Part shown: one piece after another, positions 37,461-48,819 of the stretch
How positions within the stretch are numbered: position 1 is the first letter of the stretch
Layout of the letters: the number at the start of each line of letters is the position of its first letter
Assembly (NCBI RefSeq): GCF_015644585.1
Contig: NZ_JADOBI010000010.1
Coordinates: forward strand, 124,001 to 188,000
DNA from: Rahnella laticis
Lineage (GTDB): Bacteria > Pseudomonadota > Gammaproteobacteria > Enterobacterales > Enterobacteriaceae
DNA: 64,000 nt
Direction: 5' to 3'
Program-made: the position numbers and the translations under genes
Notes under the pieces: generated by a model
Database searches by the model: none
Told to the model about the DNA's origin: nothing
What the model saw: the letters and a program-made list of their open reading frames with translations, nothing else

Positions 37461-37490
37461 AAAAAACCCCGCGTAGCAACGCAGGGTTTT
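37461..37490 (-). terminator. Terminator of the sspAB unit
   Basis: On the minus strand AAAACCCTGCG pairs with CGCGGGGTTTT with one mismatch and runs into T residues, 27 bases after the sspB stop. Confidence 0.85.
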
Positions 37491-37516
37491 AGCCGGACAA
37501 CATGACAAGCGCGGTG

Positions 37517-38011
37517 TTATTTCACAACGCGCAGTGCCGGGCGACCACCGCGTGGCGGAGCCGGCGGCTCATCATCCGGATCTTCTTCAGCCACATCGGG
37601 CAAATCGCCATCAATGACTGACATGGTCGGCTCTGAGGGCTCTTCCGCACTCAGATCGCCATCAAAAGCGCCTTCGGCTTCGTAAGCAGGTTCAGGCTCG
37701 AACATGGTACCGGCACCGTTTTCACGGGCATAAATTGCCAGAACGGCGGCAATCGGTACAAAAACGTTACGCGGTACGCCACCAAAACGTGCATTGAAGC
37801 GTACATCGTCGTTGCCCAGTTCGAGATTGCCGACAGCGCGCGGCGCAACGTTCAGAACAATTTGTCCGTCACGCGCAAACTCCATCGGCACCATCACACC
37901 AGGCATCGTCACGTCAACCACCAGATGCGGGGTTAACTGGTTGTCGAGCAACCAGTCATAAAAAGCCCGCAGCAGATAAGGGCGACGCGGAGACATGTCG
38001 GTCATCTCCAT
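37517..38011 (-). CDS. sspB: ClpXP adaptor SspB
   Basis: A 164-residue adaptor that binds ssrA-tagged proteins and hands them to ClpXP. The folded N-terminal substrate-binding domain (residues 1-112) is conserved (RRPYLLRAFYDWLLDNQLTPH, VPMEFARDGQIVLN, FNARFGG). An acidic, flexible linker (about 113-150) leads to the C-terminal ClpX-binding tail RGGRPALRVVK. It lies 3 bases after sspA and is cotranscribed with it. Confidence 0.96.
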   Translation of the reverse strand: MEMTDMSPRRPYLLRAFYDWLLDNQLTPHLVVDVTMPGVMVPMEFARDGQIVLNVAPRAVGNLELGNDDVRFNARFGGVPRNVFVPIAAVLAIYARENGAGTMFEPEPAYEAEGAFDGDLSAEEPSEPTMSVIDGDLPDVAEEDPDDEPPAPPRGGRPALRVVK

Positions 38012-38014
38012 ACC

Positions 38015-38656
38015 TTAACCTCGGGTATGCAAACGCATTTCGCGCTCGGGTTCGGTCAGGGAAGCCAGGAATGCATCACGCTCAAAGACGCGAGTCATAT
38101 AACCTTTCAGCTCTTTAGAACCGGCACCTGACAGCTCAATGCCCAGTTCTGGCAAACGCCACAGCAGCGGAGCCAGGTAGCAATCGACCAGGCTGAACTC
38201 TTCGCTTTTGAAGTAAGGCATGTAGGAGAAGATTGGCGCAATCGCCAGCAACTCTTCGCGAAGTTGTTTACGCGCGGCATCCGCTTCGGTCGCAGAACCT
38301 TGCTCGATTTGACGCATCAGAGAATACCAGTCGTTTTCGATGCGATGCATCATCAGACGGCTCTCGCCACGGGCAACCGGATAAACCGGCATCAGTGGTG
38401 GATGCGGGAAACGCTCATCAAGATATTCCATGATGATGCGGGATTCGAACAGCGTCAGCTCACGATCGACCAGCGTTGGCACGGTGCGATAAGGGTTGAG
38501 GTCAATAAGATCCTGCGGCAGGTGATCCATCTCAACCTGCTCGATCTCGACACTGACACCTTTCTCCGCCAGTACGATACGTACTTGATGGCTAAAAATG
38601 TCGGTCGGGCCGGAAAACAGCGTCATTACCGAACGTTTGTTGGCAGCGACAGCCAT
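38015..38656 (-). CDS. sspA: Stringent starvation protein A
   Basis: A 213-residue glutathione-transferase-fold protein that binds RNA polymerase with sigma-70 and alters promoter escape during starvation and acid stress. N-terminal thioredoxin-like domain (MTLFSGPTDIFSHQVRIVLAEKG) and C-terminal helical domain with the PHP-like surface motif region (DERFPHPPLMPVYP). It does not need glutathione binding. The ATG at 38656 has a GGAGG ribosome-binding site 6 bases upstream; an in-frame ATG 12 bases earlier is less likely. The gap 38657-38913 upstream holds the promoter and no gene. Confidence 0.95.
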   Translation of the reverse strand: MAVAANKRSVMTLFSGPTDIFSHQVRIVLAEKGVSVEIEQVEMDHLPQDLIDLNPYRTVPTLVDRELTLFESRIIMEYLDERFPHPPLMPVYPVARGESRLMMHRIENDWYSLMRQIEQGSATEADAARKQLREELLAIAPIFSYMPYFKSEEFSLVDCYLAPLLWRLPELGIELSGAGSKELKGYMTRVFERDAFLASLTEPEREMRLHTRG

Positions 38657-38913
38657 GAAAACCTCCAAGTTTATCTAGAATATTACAGCGAGTTATCGCC
38701 AGCCTGCAGTTTTTGTCCCGTAGTTTCATAGACAACCATTGGCAAGGCGAACCCAGCCAGGAAGCGCGGCAACGTCAACTGCTCGGCGAATAGGCACAAA
38801 AGTGTGTGATAGTTTACCAGATTTTACGCACGCTGTGGGGGACGCTGAGACGATTTCATGGTGAATTGTGTGTCAGGAGATCTTTTCTTCGGAAAAACCG
38901 GAATAGCGGGCAT

Positions 38914-38942
38914 AAAAAAACCCGGTGAAACACCGGGTTTTT
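38914..38942 (-). terminator. Terminator after rplM-rpsI
   Basis: CCCGGTG/CACCGGG stem with an AAA or TTT loop and flanking A/T runs; seven T residues follow on the minus strand. Confidence 0.93.
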
Positions 38943-38990
38943 GACGCTGATTTTCGTGCCGAAGCACTGAGCTGCATAAGCAGCAGAAAA

Positions 38991-39386
<396 letters not shown>

Positions 39387-39399
39387 CTATAATCCCGAA

Positions 39400-39843
<444 letters not shown>

Positions 39844-40005
39844 TTAAAGTTACACGTTGGCGAACACCCGAACGCTTACTTGTTTATAAAATAAGTATTT
39901 GAGGTTCACACGACCATCGTCCAGCAAACCTACCCCTTCGAATAGCCAATGCTGGCACTTATAAAGTTTCGGGAAAAAAACTTTGTAGTAACGTGGGGTC
40001 GCAAG

Positions 40006-40035
40006 ATTATAGAGAAGTCCACAGCAAAGATCGAA
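40006..40035 (-). promoter_or_regulatory. Promoter of rplM-rpsI
   Basis: On the minus strand a -35-like TTCGAT (40030-40035), an 18-base spacer and a perfect -10 TATAAT (40006-40011) predict a start near 39999, giving a leader of about 170 bases in which L13 autoregulation could act. The rest of the 318-base gap to zapE holds no gene that I can see. Confidence 0.65.
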
Positions 40036-40146
40036 CCCTTTTTCGACAAAAAGAAAGATTTCCCTCAAGTCGCCCGAAGGGTTCGCTTTGCAAAAATGAC
40101 AAACGCTTTTATATCATATATCGAACAAATAATAACCAACCTAAAA

Positions 40147-41286
40147 TCACGGCAGATGTGGGCGTATGAGGTATTCCTCGCTTTGCATCTCCTGAAGACG
40201 CGAGAGACAGCGCTGATATTCAAACTTCAGGCGTTCGCCCTGATAAATCTCAAACATCGGCACTGCCGCTGAAATCACCAGTTTCACATGACGTTCATAG
40301 AACTCATCGACCAGCGCCAGAAAACGCCTAGCCGCATTCTCGCTGTCAGCAGCCATTACCGGAACGTTATGCAGCAATACGCTGTGATAGATTTTCGACA
40401 GCGCAATATAGTCGAGCTGGCTGCGCGCCTCTTCACATAATGTATGGAATTCTACCGCCAGTACGCCGTCTACCGCTGCGAGCGCCTGCAACGGCCGGTG
40501 ATTCACTTCCAGCATGACCGGTTCAGCACCGGAATCTCCGCTGTGATTGCCGGTCAGTTTCCCCAGCATGCTTTGCATCGCCACCGTCGCTTCCGGGCCC
40601 GCCGGAGACAGCCACAAATTCGCCTGCGTTAATGTGCGCAAACGATAATCAATGCCCGCATCCACATTCAGCACGTCACAGTATTCTTTAATCAGATCGA
40701 TAGCGGGCAGAAAACGCGCGCGCTGCAACCCGTTTCGGTACAGCTGATCAGGCGGAATGTTAGACGTCGCAATCAGCGTGATACCGCGCGCAAATAGCGC
40801 CTGTAACAGCGTCGCCAGCAGCATCGCATCGGTAATATCCGAAACAAAAAACTCGTCGAAACACAGAACATCTGTTTCGGCTTTGAATTTATCCGCGATC
40901 ACTTCCAGCGGATCTTCCTGCCCCTGAAGCTGCGTCAGTTCTTCATGCACACGCTGCATAAAGCGGTGGAAGTGCAGGCGCAGTTTGCGTTCGCCGGGCA
41001 GACTGTGGAAAAACAAATCCATCAGCCAGGTTTTACCGCGCCCGACGCCGCCCCACATATAAAGGCCCTGAACCGGGCGTTGGGTCGTTTTAACCGGCGC
41101 TTTGCCGAACAAGCGCCCCAGCAAGCCACTGCGTGCTGCCGTGGCAGGCGCCGCCGCTGGGAGAGCGGAAAGCGCCTGATAAATAACATCCAGCTGCGCG
41201 ACGGCCTGCTTCTGAACGGCATCCGGCTGGAACTCACCGGCATCAACTGCACTCTGATAAAGGGTAAGGGGTGATTTGGGTTGCAT
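40147..41286 (-). CDS. zapE: Cell division ATPase ZapE
   Basis: A 379-residue AFG1-type AAA ATPase that acts at the division septum and affects FtsZ ring stability in E. coli. Walker A is GGVGRGKTWLMDLF (near residues 75-90), Walker B is VLCFDEFFVSDITDAMLL. The arginine-finger side and the C-terminal YQGERLKFEYQRCLSRLQEMQS helix match the family. An Ala-rich insert near residues 40-65 is specific to this lineage. I start at the ATG at 41286, the family N-terminus, although the frame is open for 141 bases further upstream. Confidence 0.93.
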   Translation of the reverse strand: MQPKSPLTLYQSAVDAGEFQPDAVQKQAVAQLDVIYQALSALPAAAPATAARSGLLGRLFGKAPVKTTQRPVQGLYMWGGVGRGKTWLMDLFFHSLPGERKLRLHFHRFMQRVHEELTQLQGQEDPLEVIADKFKAETDVLCFDEFFVSDITDAMLLATLLQALFARGITLIATSNIPPDQLYRNGLQRARFLPAIDLIKEYCDVLNVDAGIDYRLRTLTQANLWLSPAGPEATVAMQSMLGKLTGNHSGDSGAEPVMLEVNHRPLQALAAVDGVLAVEFHTLCEEARSQLDYIALSKIYHSVLLHNVPVMAADSENAARRFLALVDEFYERHVKLVISAAVPMFEIYQGERLKFEYQRCLSRLQEMQSEEYLIRPHLP

Positions 41287-41571
41287 CGTAGTTAACGTCC
41301 CTGAGAAAAAAATTTTAAGTTTTTCACGTTGTTTAGCCGCTTTTTTGCCGTGGGTTCGCCGCATTTCCCTGCTGTCTGTGTATGAAAAAAACGACAGGTG
41401 GCAGTGATTTTCCCGGCAGGATTCCACTCTGACAAGGTTAACGGTTATAGTGGAGCTATTGCATGACGAATTCGTGTGACAATTACGTTAAAACCATTGT
41501 CCAAAAAAGTTAAGTCATAAAAGTTACGTGAAAAAGCCCTGCGGGACAACGAAGTCAAAATAGGAGTCATT

Positions 41572-41973
41572 ATGACCTGGGAGTATGCACTCATTGGATT
41601 AGTGGTCGGTATCGCGATTGGTGCGGTGGCGATGCGCTTTGGTAATCGTAAATTACGTGATCAACAAGTCATGAAAAACGAGCTGGAGAAAAGCAAAGCA
41701 GAACTCGATGAATATCGTCAGGAACTGGTGGGCCACTTTGCCCGCAGCGCCGAGTTGCTGGATAACATGGCGACTGATTACCGCCAGCTTTATCAGCATA
41801 TGGCCAAAAGCTCTAACAACCTGCTGCCGGATATGCCTGAGCAGGATAATCCGTTCAACTACCGTCTGACAGGGTCTGAAGCCGATAACGATCAGGTTCC
41901 GGTTCAGATGCCACGCGATTATTCTGACGGCGCATCAGGTCTGTTGCGCGGCGAACGTCCTGTTCGTAAATAA
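41572..41973 (+). CDS. zapG: Z-ring associated envelope protein ZapG (YhcB)
   Basis: A 133-residue DUF1043 protein: one N-terminal transmembrane helix (residues 4-21, YALIGLVVGIAIGAVAMR), a cytosolic coiled-coil (about 30-75) and a disordered tail ending in RGERPVRK. In E. coli YhcB/ZapG coordinates cell division with envelope growth and LPS/peptidoglycan/phospholipid balance. A GGAG ribosome-binding site precedes the start. Divergent from zapE and upstream of degQ, as in E. coli. Confidence 0.94.
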   Translation: MTWEYALIGLVVGIAIGAVAMRFGNRKLRDQQVMKNELEKSKAELDEYRQELVGHFARSAELLDNMATDYRQLYQHMAKSSNNLLPDMPEQDNPFNYRLTGSEADNDQVPVQMPRDYSDGASGLLRGERPVRK

Positions 41974-42131
41974 CAGACGTCATTAACCGGTGCGGTCCAC
42001 TGCACCGGTGCTTATAACGGCGCATGTCTCCTGCATGTGCCGTTCTCCTGACCTGATCCTTCCCGTGCTGTGAATCACTGTTCTATTGTCCATAACTGAC
42101 GTCCATTACAGAAAGCGAGAGAGTTATCGTG

Positions 42132-43499
42132 ATGAAGAAAAAGTCATTTTTGCTCAGTGTGTTAGCTGTTAGCCTTGGATTAACTTTCGCTTCTGCGCCT
42201 ATGGCGAATGCTGCTTTACCTACGGAAGTTCAGGGACAGCCCCTGCCCAGCCTGGCTCCGGTGCTTGAAAAAGTGCTGCCCGCGGTGGTTGGCGTTCAGG
42301 TTTCCGGCACGCAGCCGCCAAGTGCGGACGTTCCTCCGGAATATAGATTCTTCTTCGGCCAGCAAGATCCTGAGCCGAATACCGGGCCGCAGCCTTTCGA
42401 AGGGCTGGGTTCCGGTGTGATTATTGATGCGGCAAAAGGCTACGTGCTCACCAACAACCATGTGGTAAATAACGCCGATAAAATCAGCGTTCAGCTCAAC
42501 GATGGTCGCGAATACAAAGCCAAACTGATCGGCAAAGACGATCAGTCAGACATTGCCGTGATCCAGCTGATTGATGCCAAAAATCTGACCCAAATAGCGA
42601 TGGCAGATTCCGATAACCTCCGCGTCGGCGATTTTGCGATTGCCGTGGGTAACCCATTTGGCCTCGGCCAGACCGTTACATCCGGCATTGTTTCGGCGCT
42701 GGGTCGCAGTGGTCTGAATCTTGAAGGGCTGGAAAACTTTATCCAGACCGATGCTTCGATAAACCGCGGTAACTCCGGCGGCGCGTTGCTTGACCTGAAA
42801 GGTGAACTGATTGGTATCAACACCGCCATTATTTCCTCTCAGGGCGGCAGCGTCGGTATCGGTTTTGCCATTCCGGTTAACATGGCCAAAAATCTCAGCC
42901 ATCAGTTGATCGAATTCGGCGAAGTGAAGCGCGGCCTGCTGGGGATCCGTGGCAGCGAAATGACTCCAGAACTGGCTCAGGCATTTAAGCTGGACAGCCA
43001 GCGCGGGGCTTTCGTCAACGAAGTTCTGCCTGATTCTGCTGCGTCGAAAGCGGGCATTAAATCCGGTGACGTGCTGGTGACGTTACAAGGAAAAACCCTG
43101 AGCAGTTTCGCTGAATTGCGGGCGAAAGTCGGAACCGCGGGGCCGGGCGTCACCATGCAAATCGGTTTATTGCGCGACGGCAAACCCATGACCGTCAGCG
43201 TCACGCTGGATAAAAGCCCGGCGGTGGAAGTCAGCATTGAGAAACTCAATCCGGCACTTCAGGGTGTCACGCTGAGTGACCCGACCGATAAGAACACCAA
43301 GGGCGTTCATGTCGATGACGTGAAAAAAGGCACGCCAGCGGATCAGATCGGCCTTCAGAAAGACGATGTCATTATCGGCGTAAACCGTGAGCCTCTCGAG
43401 AATCTGGCGGCATTCCGCAAAATCCTCGAAAGCAAACCCGATCTGATCGCGCTGAGTATTTTGCGTAAAGGTCAAAATATCTATTTATTCATGCCGTAA
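42132..43499 (+). CDS. degQ: Periplasmic serine endoprotease DegQ
   Basis: A 455-residue HtrA-family protease and chaperone of the periplasm. Signal peptide residues 1-28 (cleavage after MANA). Catalytic triad His110 (NNHVV), Asp140 (DDQSDIAV) and Ser215 (RGNSGGALL). Two PDZ domains follow (about 260-350 and 365-450). The LA loop is short compared with DegP, which favours DegQ. The ATG at 42132 is used; a GTG directly before it is in the same frame. degS follows after 87 bases, the usual tandem order. Confidence 0.96.
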   Translation: MKKKSFLLSVLAVSLGLTFASAPMANAALPTEVQGQPLPSLAPVLEKVLPAVVGVQVSGTQPPSADVPPEYRFFFGQQDPEPNTGPQPFEGLGSGVIIDAAKGYVLTNNHVVNNADKISVQLNDGREYKAKLIGKDDQSDIAVIQLIDAKNLTQIAMADSDNLRVGDFAIAVGNPFGLGQTVTSGIVSALGRSGLNLEGLENFIQTDASINRGNSGGALLDLKGELIGINTAIISSQGGSVGIGFAIPVNMAKNLSHQLIEFGEVKRGLLGIRGSEMTPELAQAFKLDSQRGAFVNEVLPDSAASKAGIKSGDVLVTLQGKTLSSFAELRAKVGTAGPGVTMQIGLLRDGKPMTVSVTLDKSPAVEVSIEKLNPALQGVTLSDPTDKNTKGVHVDDVKKGTPADQIGLQKDDVIIGVNREPLENLAAFRKILESKPDLIALSILRKGQNIYLFMP

Positions 43500-43586
43500 T
43501 GCGTTGAAAATCGGACGCAGATGCTGCTGCGTCCGATTAACTCATGCTATCCTTCAGCCACTTTTCCTCTCGCATCCCATATATCC

Positions 43587-44654
43587 ATGTTTGTTAAGCT
43601 ATTGAGATCTGCTGTTATCGGCCTGATTGTTGCTGGCATTTTGCTGGCGGCGGTCCCTATGTTGCGTAAAAACATCTCAGAACCGATATTTAACCGTAAT
43701 TTCAATCAGGACAGCGAACAACCTGTCAGCTTTAACGGCGGTGTCCGTCATGCGGCGCCTGCGGTTGTGAATGTCTACAATCGCAATATGGGAAACAGTT
43801 CGCAAAACGAGCTGGCGATCCGCACGCTGGGTTCCGGCGTGATCATGAATGACAACGGCTATATCCTCACCAACAAACATGTGGTGAATAATGCCGACCA
43901 GATTATTGTTGCCTTGCAGGATGGCCGCGTTTTTGAAGCCCTGCTGGTGGGTTCAGACAGCCTGACCGATCTGGCCGTTCTGAAAATCAACGCCGGCAAC
44001 TTGCCGGTAATTCCGATTAACCCGCGCAGAACGCCGCACGTTGGCGATGTGGTCATGGCGATCGGCAACCCCTACAACCTCGGCCAGACGGTGACACAGG
44101 GCATTATCAGTGCCACCGGTCGTATCGGCCTCAGCCCTTCAGGCCGTCAGAATTTCCTGCAAACCGATGCTTCAATCAACCAGGGGAACTCCGGCGGTGC
44201 GCTGGTCAACTCACTGGGTGAGCTGATGGGCATCAATACCCTGTCCTTTGACCAAAGCAACGACGGCGCGACGCCGGAAGGCATTGGCTTTGCCATCCCG
44301 ACTGCGCTGGCGACCAAGGTGATGGGCAAGCTCATCCGCGATGGTCGCGTCATTCGCGGGTATATCGGCATCAGCGGGCGTGAAGTTTCACCACTGCACG
44401 GGCCGAACAGCGGGCTGGATCATATTCAGGGAATTGTGGTTAACGAAGTAACCGCCAACGGCCCGGCGGCGAATGCGGGAATGCAGGTCAGCGATGTAAT
44501 TGTTAACGTGAATAATAAGCCTGCGATTTCCGCCATCGAAACCATGGATCAGGTGGCCGAAGTCCGTCCTGGCACAGTGATCCCGGTTGAGATTATGCGT
44601 AACGGGCAGAAGCTGACGTTGCAGGTCACCGTACAGGAATATCCTGAACACTGA
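43587..44654 (+). CDS. degS: Site-1 anti-sigma-E protease DegS
   Basis: A 355-residue inner-membrane-anchored HtrA protease that makes the first cut in RseA when misfolded outer-membrane proteins bind its PDZ domain, thereby starting the sigma-E response. One N-terminal transmembrane helix (residues 7-25), protease domain with His98, Asp128 and Ser202 (QGNSGGALV), and a single PDZ domain (about 255-350). The ATG at 43587 matches the family N-terminus MFVKLLRSAVIGLIV. Length is as in E. coli. Confidence 0.97.
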   Translation: MFVKLLRSAVIGLIVAGILLAAVPMLRKNISEPIFNRNFNQDSEQPVSFNGGVRHAAPAVVNVYNRNMGNSSQNELAIRTLGSGVIMNDNGYILTNKHVVNNADQIIVALQDGRVFEALLVGSDSLTDLAVLKINAGNLPVIPINPRRTPHVGDVVMAIGNPYNLGQTVTQGIISATGRIGLSPSGRQNFLQTDASINQGNSGGALVNSLGELMGINTLSFDQSNDGATPEGIGFAIPTALATKVMGKLIRDGRVIRGYIGISGREVSPLHGPNSGLDHIQGIVVNEVTANGPAANAGMQVSDVIVNVNNKPAISAIETMDQVAEVRPGTVIPVEIMRNGQKLTLQVTVQEYPEH

Positions 44655-44680
44655 TTGACGTAACCGCTGAACAGATAACG

Positions 44681-44715
44681 AAAAAGCCGGAAAGGTTTCC
44701 CCTTCCGGCTTTTTT
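44681..44715. terminator. Bidirectional terminator of degS and murA
   Basis: AAAAAGCCGGAA (44681-44692) pairs with TTCCGGCTTTTT (44703-44714), with runs of A and T on both sides, suiting both converging genes. Confidence 0.93.
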
Positions 44716-44734
44716 AATGCGTGCGGCGTAAAGT

Positions 44735-46024
<1,290 letters not shown>

Positions 46025-46059
46025 TTAAATACGAGGAAGCTGCCGGCGCTCCGGCAGTC

Positions 46060-46314
46060 TTATAAACCGCTCAGTTTACGGTCACGCGCCCATTCTTCCG
46101 GGGTATAAGCCTTAATAGACAGCGCATGAATTCGATTGTCGGCGATGTATTCCATCAGCGGGGCGTAAACGGTCTGCTGTTTTTTCACGCGGCTCATGCC
46201 ATCAAACATCGCACCAACGACAATGGCCTGAAAATGACTGCCATCGCCAGTAATGTGGGCTTCATCCAGTGCCAACGCGTTCATCAGCACTTCTTTAATT
46301 TCACTCGTTTCCAT
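46060..46314 (-). CDS. ibaG: Acid-stress BolA-family protein IbaG
   Basis: An 84-residue BolA-family protein that binds monothiol glutaredoxins with a shared Fe-S cluster and supports acid tolerance in E. coli. The class II KH-like fold is seen in the invariant FGDGSHF-type segment, here [13 protein letters not shown], and in the C-terminal [14 protein letters not shown]. The second conserved histidine is in RIHAL. It lies 65 bases upstream of murA and just after the mla terminator. Confidence 0.95.
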   Translation of the reverse strand: METSEIKEVLMNALALDEAHITGDGSHFQAIVVGAMFDGMSRVKKQQTVYAPLMEYIADNRIHALSIKAYTPEEWARDRKLSGL

Positions 46315-46385
46315 AGGGATCTATTCTTCTGAAGAATCATAACAGCCCGATATCTTATAGGGATCGGACCAAATCTTAAACCACG

Positions 46386-46422
46386 AAAAAGCCCCTGAGG
46401 AAGAGTTTCGCACAGGGGCTTT
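46386..46422 (-). terminator. Terminator of the mlaFEDCB operon
   Basis: On the minus strand AAAGCCCCTG pairs with CAGGGGCTTT around a 15-base loop and runs into T residues, 53 bases after the mlaB stop. Confidence 0.88.
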
Positions 46423-46474
46423 ATGGACATTAAGGCAACGATTTACATCACGCCGCCTAACCTCCCGTAACTGT

Positions 46475-46783
46475 TCACTTATTTGCCAGTGAGTCAGTCG
46501 GGATAATGTCCTGAAGATTATACAAAGCAATCAGCGTATGCAGCCGGTCGGTAATGCCCGCGATGGTCAGCGAACTACCCTGCTGGCTAGCTTCTTCACG
46601 AAGATGCACTAACAGCGCCAGACCCGAAGAATCCACGCGTTCCAGCCCGGACACATCCAGAGTGGTCACGCCGGACATCAGTTTTTTACGCGCATCCCAA
46701 AAAGCCACCAGCGTTTCGCGATCCAACTCACCCTGCAAGGTCAGTCGCGGCGGCTGCGATTCCCAGCGCAGAGCTTCACTCAT
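46475..46783 (-). CDS. mlaB: Phospholipid ABC transporter STAS subunit MlaB
   Basis: A 102-residue STAS-domain protein that binds MlaF and stabilises the MlaFEDB complex in the inner membrane. The STAS core is visible as TTLDVSGLERVDSSGLALLVHLREEA, with the conserved Asp-Ser-Ser-Gly loop (Thr in E. coli and Ser here at the phosphorylation-like site). Its start codon overlaps the mlaC stop by one base, so translation is coupled. Confidence 0.95.
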   Translation of the reverse strand: MSEALRWESQPPRLTLQGELDRETLVAFWDARKKLMSGVTTLDVSGLERVDSSGLALLVHLREEASQQGSSLTIAGITDRLHTLIALYNLQDIIPTDSLANK

Positions 46784-47415
46784 TATTGCTTATCCAGGGT
46801 GATCGGCTGAGCAGCGGCTTGTTTCAGACGGGCAGTCAGGCCATCAATACCTTTCTGACGCAGGATATCCGCCCACTCGTTTTGCTTGGTCGAAATCATG
46901 CTCACGCCTTCTGCGATCATGTCATATGCCTGCCATTCACCTGTGCGGCTGTTTTTACGCCACTGGAAATCCAGACGTACTGGCGGACGGCCATTGGGAT
47001 CGGTGATGGTGACGCGGATGGCGATGATATCTTTGTCCGCATAAGACTGTTCAGGCTGCACGGTGTAGCTCTGGCCGTTGTACATCGCCAGCGCCTGACC
47101 ATAGGCCTGCTGCAAATATTCAGAGAACGCTGCAAAATATGCGTCACGTTGTGCAGGCGTTGCCTGTTGGTAATAGCGGCCTAATACCAGCGCACCGGCA
47201 TATTTAATCTGCACGTACGGCAGCAGTTCATCACGAACAATCTGGCGCAGGTAGTTAGGATCCTGCTTGATTTTCGGCTGTTCGGTTTTCAGGCGGGTGA
47301 AGGTTTTGTTCGCCGCTTCATTCATCACGCTGTAAGGGTTGGTTTTGTCCACAGCGGCGTTGGCCAGCGGAGCCATAACCACCAGCAGTGCAGCGATCAC
47401 TAAACGTTTAAACAT
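46783..47415 (-). CDS. mlaC: Periplasmic phospholipid-binding protein MlaC
   Basis: A 210-residue periplasmic shuttle that carries phospholipids between MlaA-OmpC in the outer membrane and MlaD in the inner membrane. Signal peptide residues 1-20 ([20 protein letters not shown]), then the MlaC fold with the [32 protein letters not shown] segment and the [18 protein letters not shown] segment. It lies between mlaD and mlaB in the operon. Confidence 0.96.
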   Translation of the reverse strand: MFKRLVIAALLVVMAPLANAAVDKTNPYSVMNEAANKTFTRLKTEQPKIKQDPNYLRQIVRDELLPYVQIKYAGALVLGRYYQQATPAQRDAYFAAFSEYLQQAYGQALAMYNGQSYTVQPEQSYADKDIIAIRVTITDPNGRPPVRLDFQWRKNSRTGEWQAYDMIAEGVSMISTKQNEWADILRQKGIDGLTARLKQAAAQPITLDKQ

Positions 47416-47456
47416 ACTTTTTTTCCTCTTTTATGGAGAATCCGTGATGGCAATTC

Positions 47457-48023
47457 TTAATGGGCAGCCGGCTGTGGCGCCGTATTAGCGTCAGGTGCAG
47501 GTGCGGCATTCCCTTCAGGTGCTGCCGGAGCAGCCGTTGCATCAGGGTCAGCCTTGCCGTCGCCGCTCTTATAAAGGAACTGGCCAATCAGGTCTTCGAG
47601 AACCAGTGCGGATTTCGTGTCCTGAATGACGCCACCATTTTTAAGGATAGTCGTTCCCATCTCCGGGTCTTCAAATCCAATGTTCAATGCCAGGAATTGT
47701 TCACCCAGTAAACCCGAGGTGCGGATAGCCAGTGTACTGGTGCTTGGGATCTGGTTGTATTTCTGGTCGATATCCATTTCCACACGCGGAGAATAATTTT
47801 TATCCAGCGTAATGCTGCTGACGCGACCAATCACCACGCCGCCAACTTTCACCGGTGAGCCGCTTTTCAGGCCGCCGATATTGTCGAAGTCCGCAGAAAT
47901 ACGGTAAGTCGGATCCGAACCGATAGAACGGATGTCAGCCACTTTCAGGCACAAAAAGACCACCGCGATCAATGCGATGATTAAAAATGCGCCAACCCAA
48001 ATCTCACTCTTTTTCGTTTGCAT
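47457..48023 (-). CDS. mlaD: Phospholipid transport MCE protein MlaD
   Basis: A 188-residue inner-membrane MCE protein forming a hexameric ring with a hydrophobic pore above MlaE. One N-terminal transmembrane helix (residues 8-26), then a single MCE domain (about 37-115, with GLKSGSPVKVGGVVIGRV and SGLLGEQFLALNIG). The C-terminal tail is rich in Ala, Pro, Asp and Gly (about 155-188) and probably disordered. It lies 3 bases after mlaE. Confidence 0.96.
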   Translation of the reverse strand: MQTKKSEIWVGAFLIIALIAVVFLCLKVADIRSIGSDPTYRISADFDNIGGLKSGSPVKVGGVVIGRVSSITLDKNYSPRVEMDIDQKYNQIPSTSTLAIRTSGLLGEQFLALNIGFEDPEMGTTILKNGGVIQDTKSALVLEDLIGQFLYKSGDGKADPDATAAPAAPEGNAAPAPDANTAPQPAAH

Positions 48024-48026
48024 GGT

Positions 48027-48809
48027 TTAATTTCCAAACATCAGTGCTGTCAGCACAAAATCCAATCCCAGCACCGCCAGTGACGAATGCACCACAGTAC
48101 GTGTCGTTGCCCGGCTGATCCCTTCGGATGTCGGGATCGCATCATAGCCATTGAACAACGCAATCCAGGTCACGGTGATAGCGAAAACAAGGCTTTTAAT
48201 CAGGCAGTTAAGCAGATCTGTCCGCCAGTCTACGGCAGTTTGCATCGCAGACCAGAAGAAACCGCTGTCGATACCCTTCCAGTCCACGCCAACCAGTGAA
48301 CCGCCCCAAATCCCGACAGCAACGAAAATCGCCGTCAGCAGGGGCATGGAAATCAGACCGGCCCAGAAGCGCGGTGCCACAACGCGGCGCAGCGGATCAA
48401 TCGCCATCATTTCCAGGCTGGAGATTTGCTCAGTGGCTTTCATCAGACCCAGTTCAGCGGTTAACGCAGAACCCGCGCGCCCGGCAAACAACAGCGCGGT
48501 CACGACCGGGCCAAGTTCACGCAACAGCGACAGCGCCACCATCATGCCCAGACTGGCTTCGGCACTGTACGTGGTCAAAATGAGGTATCCCTGCAACCCC
48601 AGAACCATGCCGATGAACAGCCCGGAAACCAGAATGATTAACAGAGAAAGCACGCCAACACTGTAGAGCTGCTTTATCAGCAGCGGCCATTGTTTGGCAA
48701 ATTGCGGCTTACCGACTAATGCCCGGAAGAGCATTAAACCGGCACGGCCAAAGGACGCACAGGTGTTTATCCCGCTGCGCCCGACTGAGGCTAATGCCTT
48801 AATTAACAT
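48027..48809 (-). CDS. mlaE: Phospholipid ABC transporter permease MlaE
   Basis: A 260-residue inner-membrane permease of the MlaE family. About five membrane helices are visible. Conserved segments are the [18 protein letters not shown]-type stretch, [35 protein letters not shown] (the coupling region for MlaF) and [13 protein letters not shown]-type here [16 protein letters not shown]. The ATG at 48809 gives the standard length; the frame is open upstream into mlaF, but with no support. It lies 10 bases after mlaF. Confidence 0.95.
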   Translation of the reverse strand: MLIKALASVGRSGINTCASFGRAGLMLFRALVGKPQFAKQWPLLIKQLYSVGVLSLLIILVSGLFIGMVLGLQGYLILTTYSAEASLGMMVALSLLRELGPVVTALLFAGRAGSALTAELGLMKATEQISSLEMMAIDPLRRVVAPRFWAGLISMPLLTAIFVAVGIWGGSLVGVDWKGIDSGFFWSAMQTAVDWRTDLLNCLIKSLVFAITVTWIALFNGYDAIPTSEGISRATTRTVVHSSLAVLGLDFVLTALMFGN

Positions 48810-48819
48810 GGGTACTCCA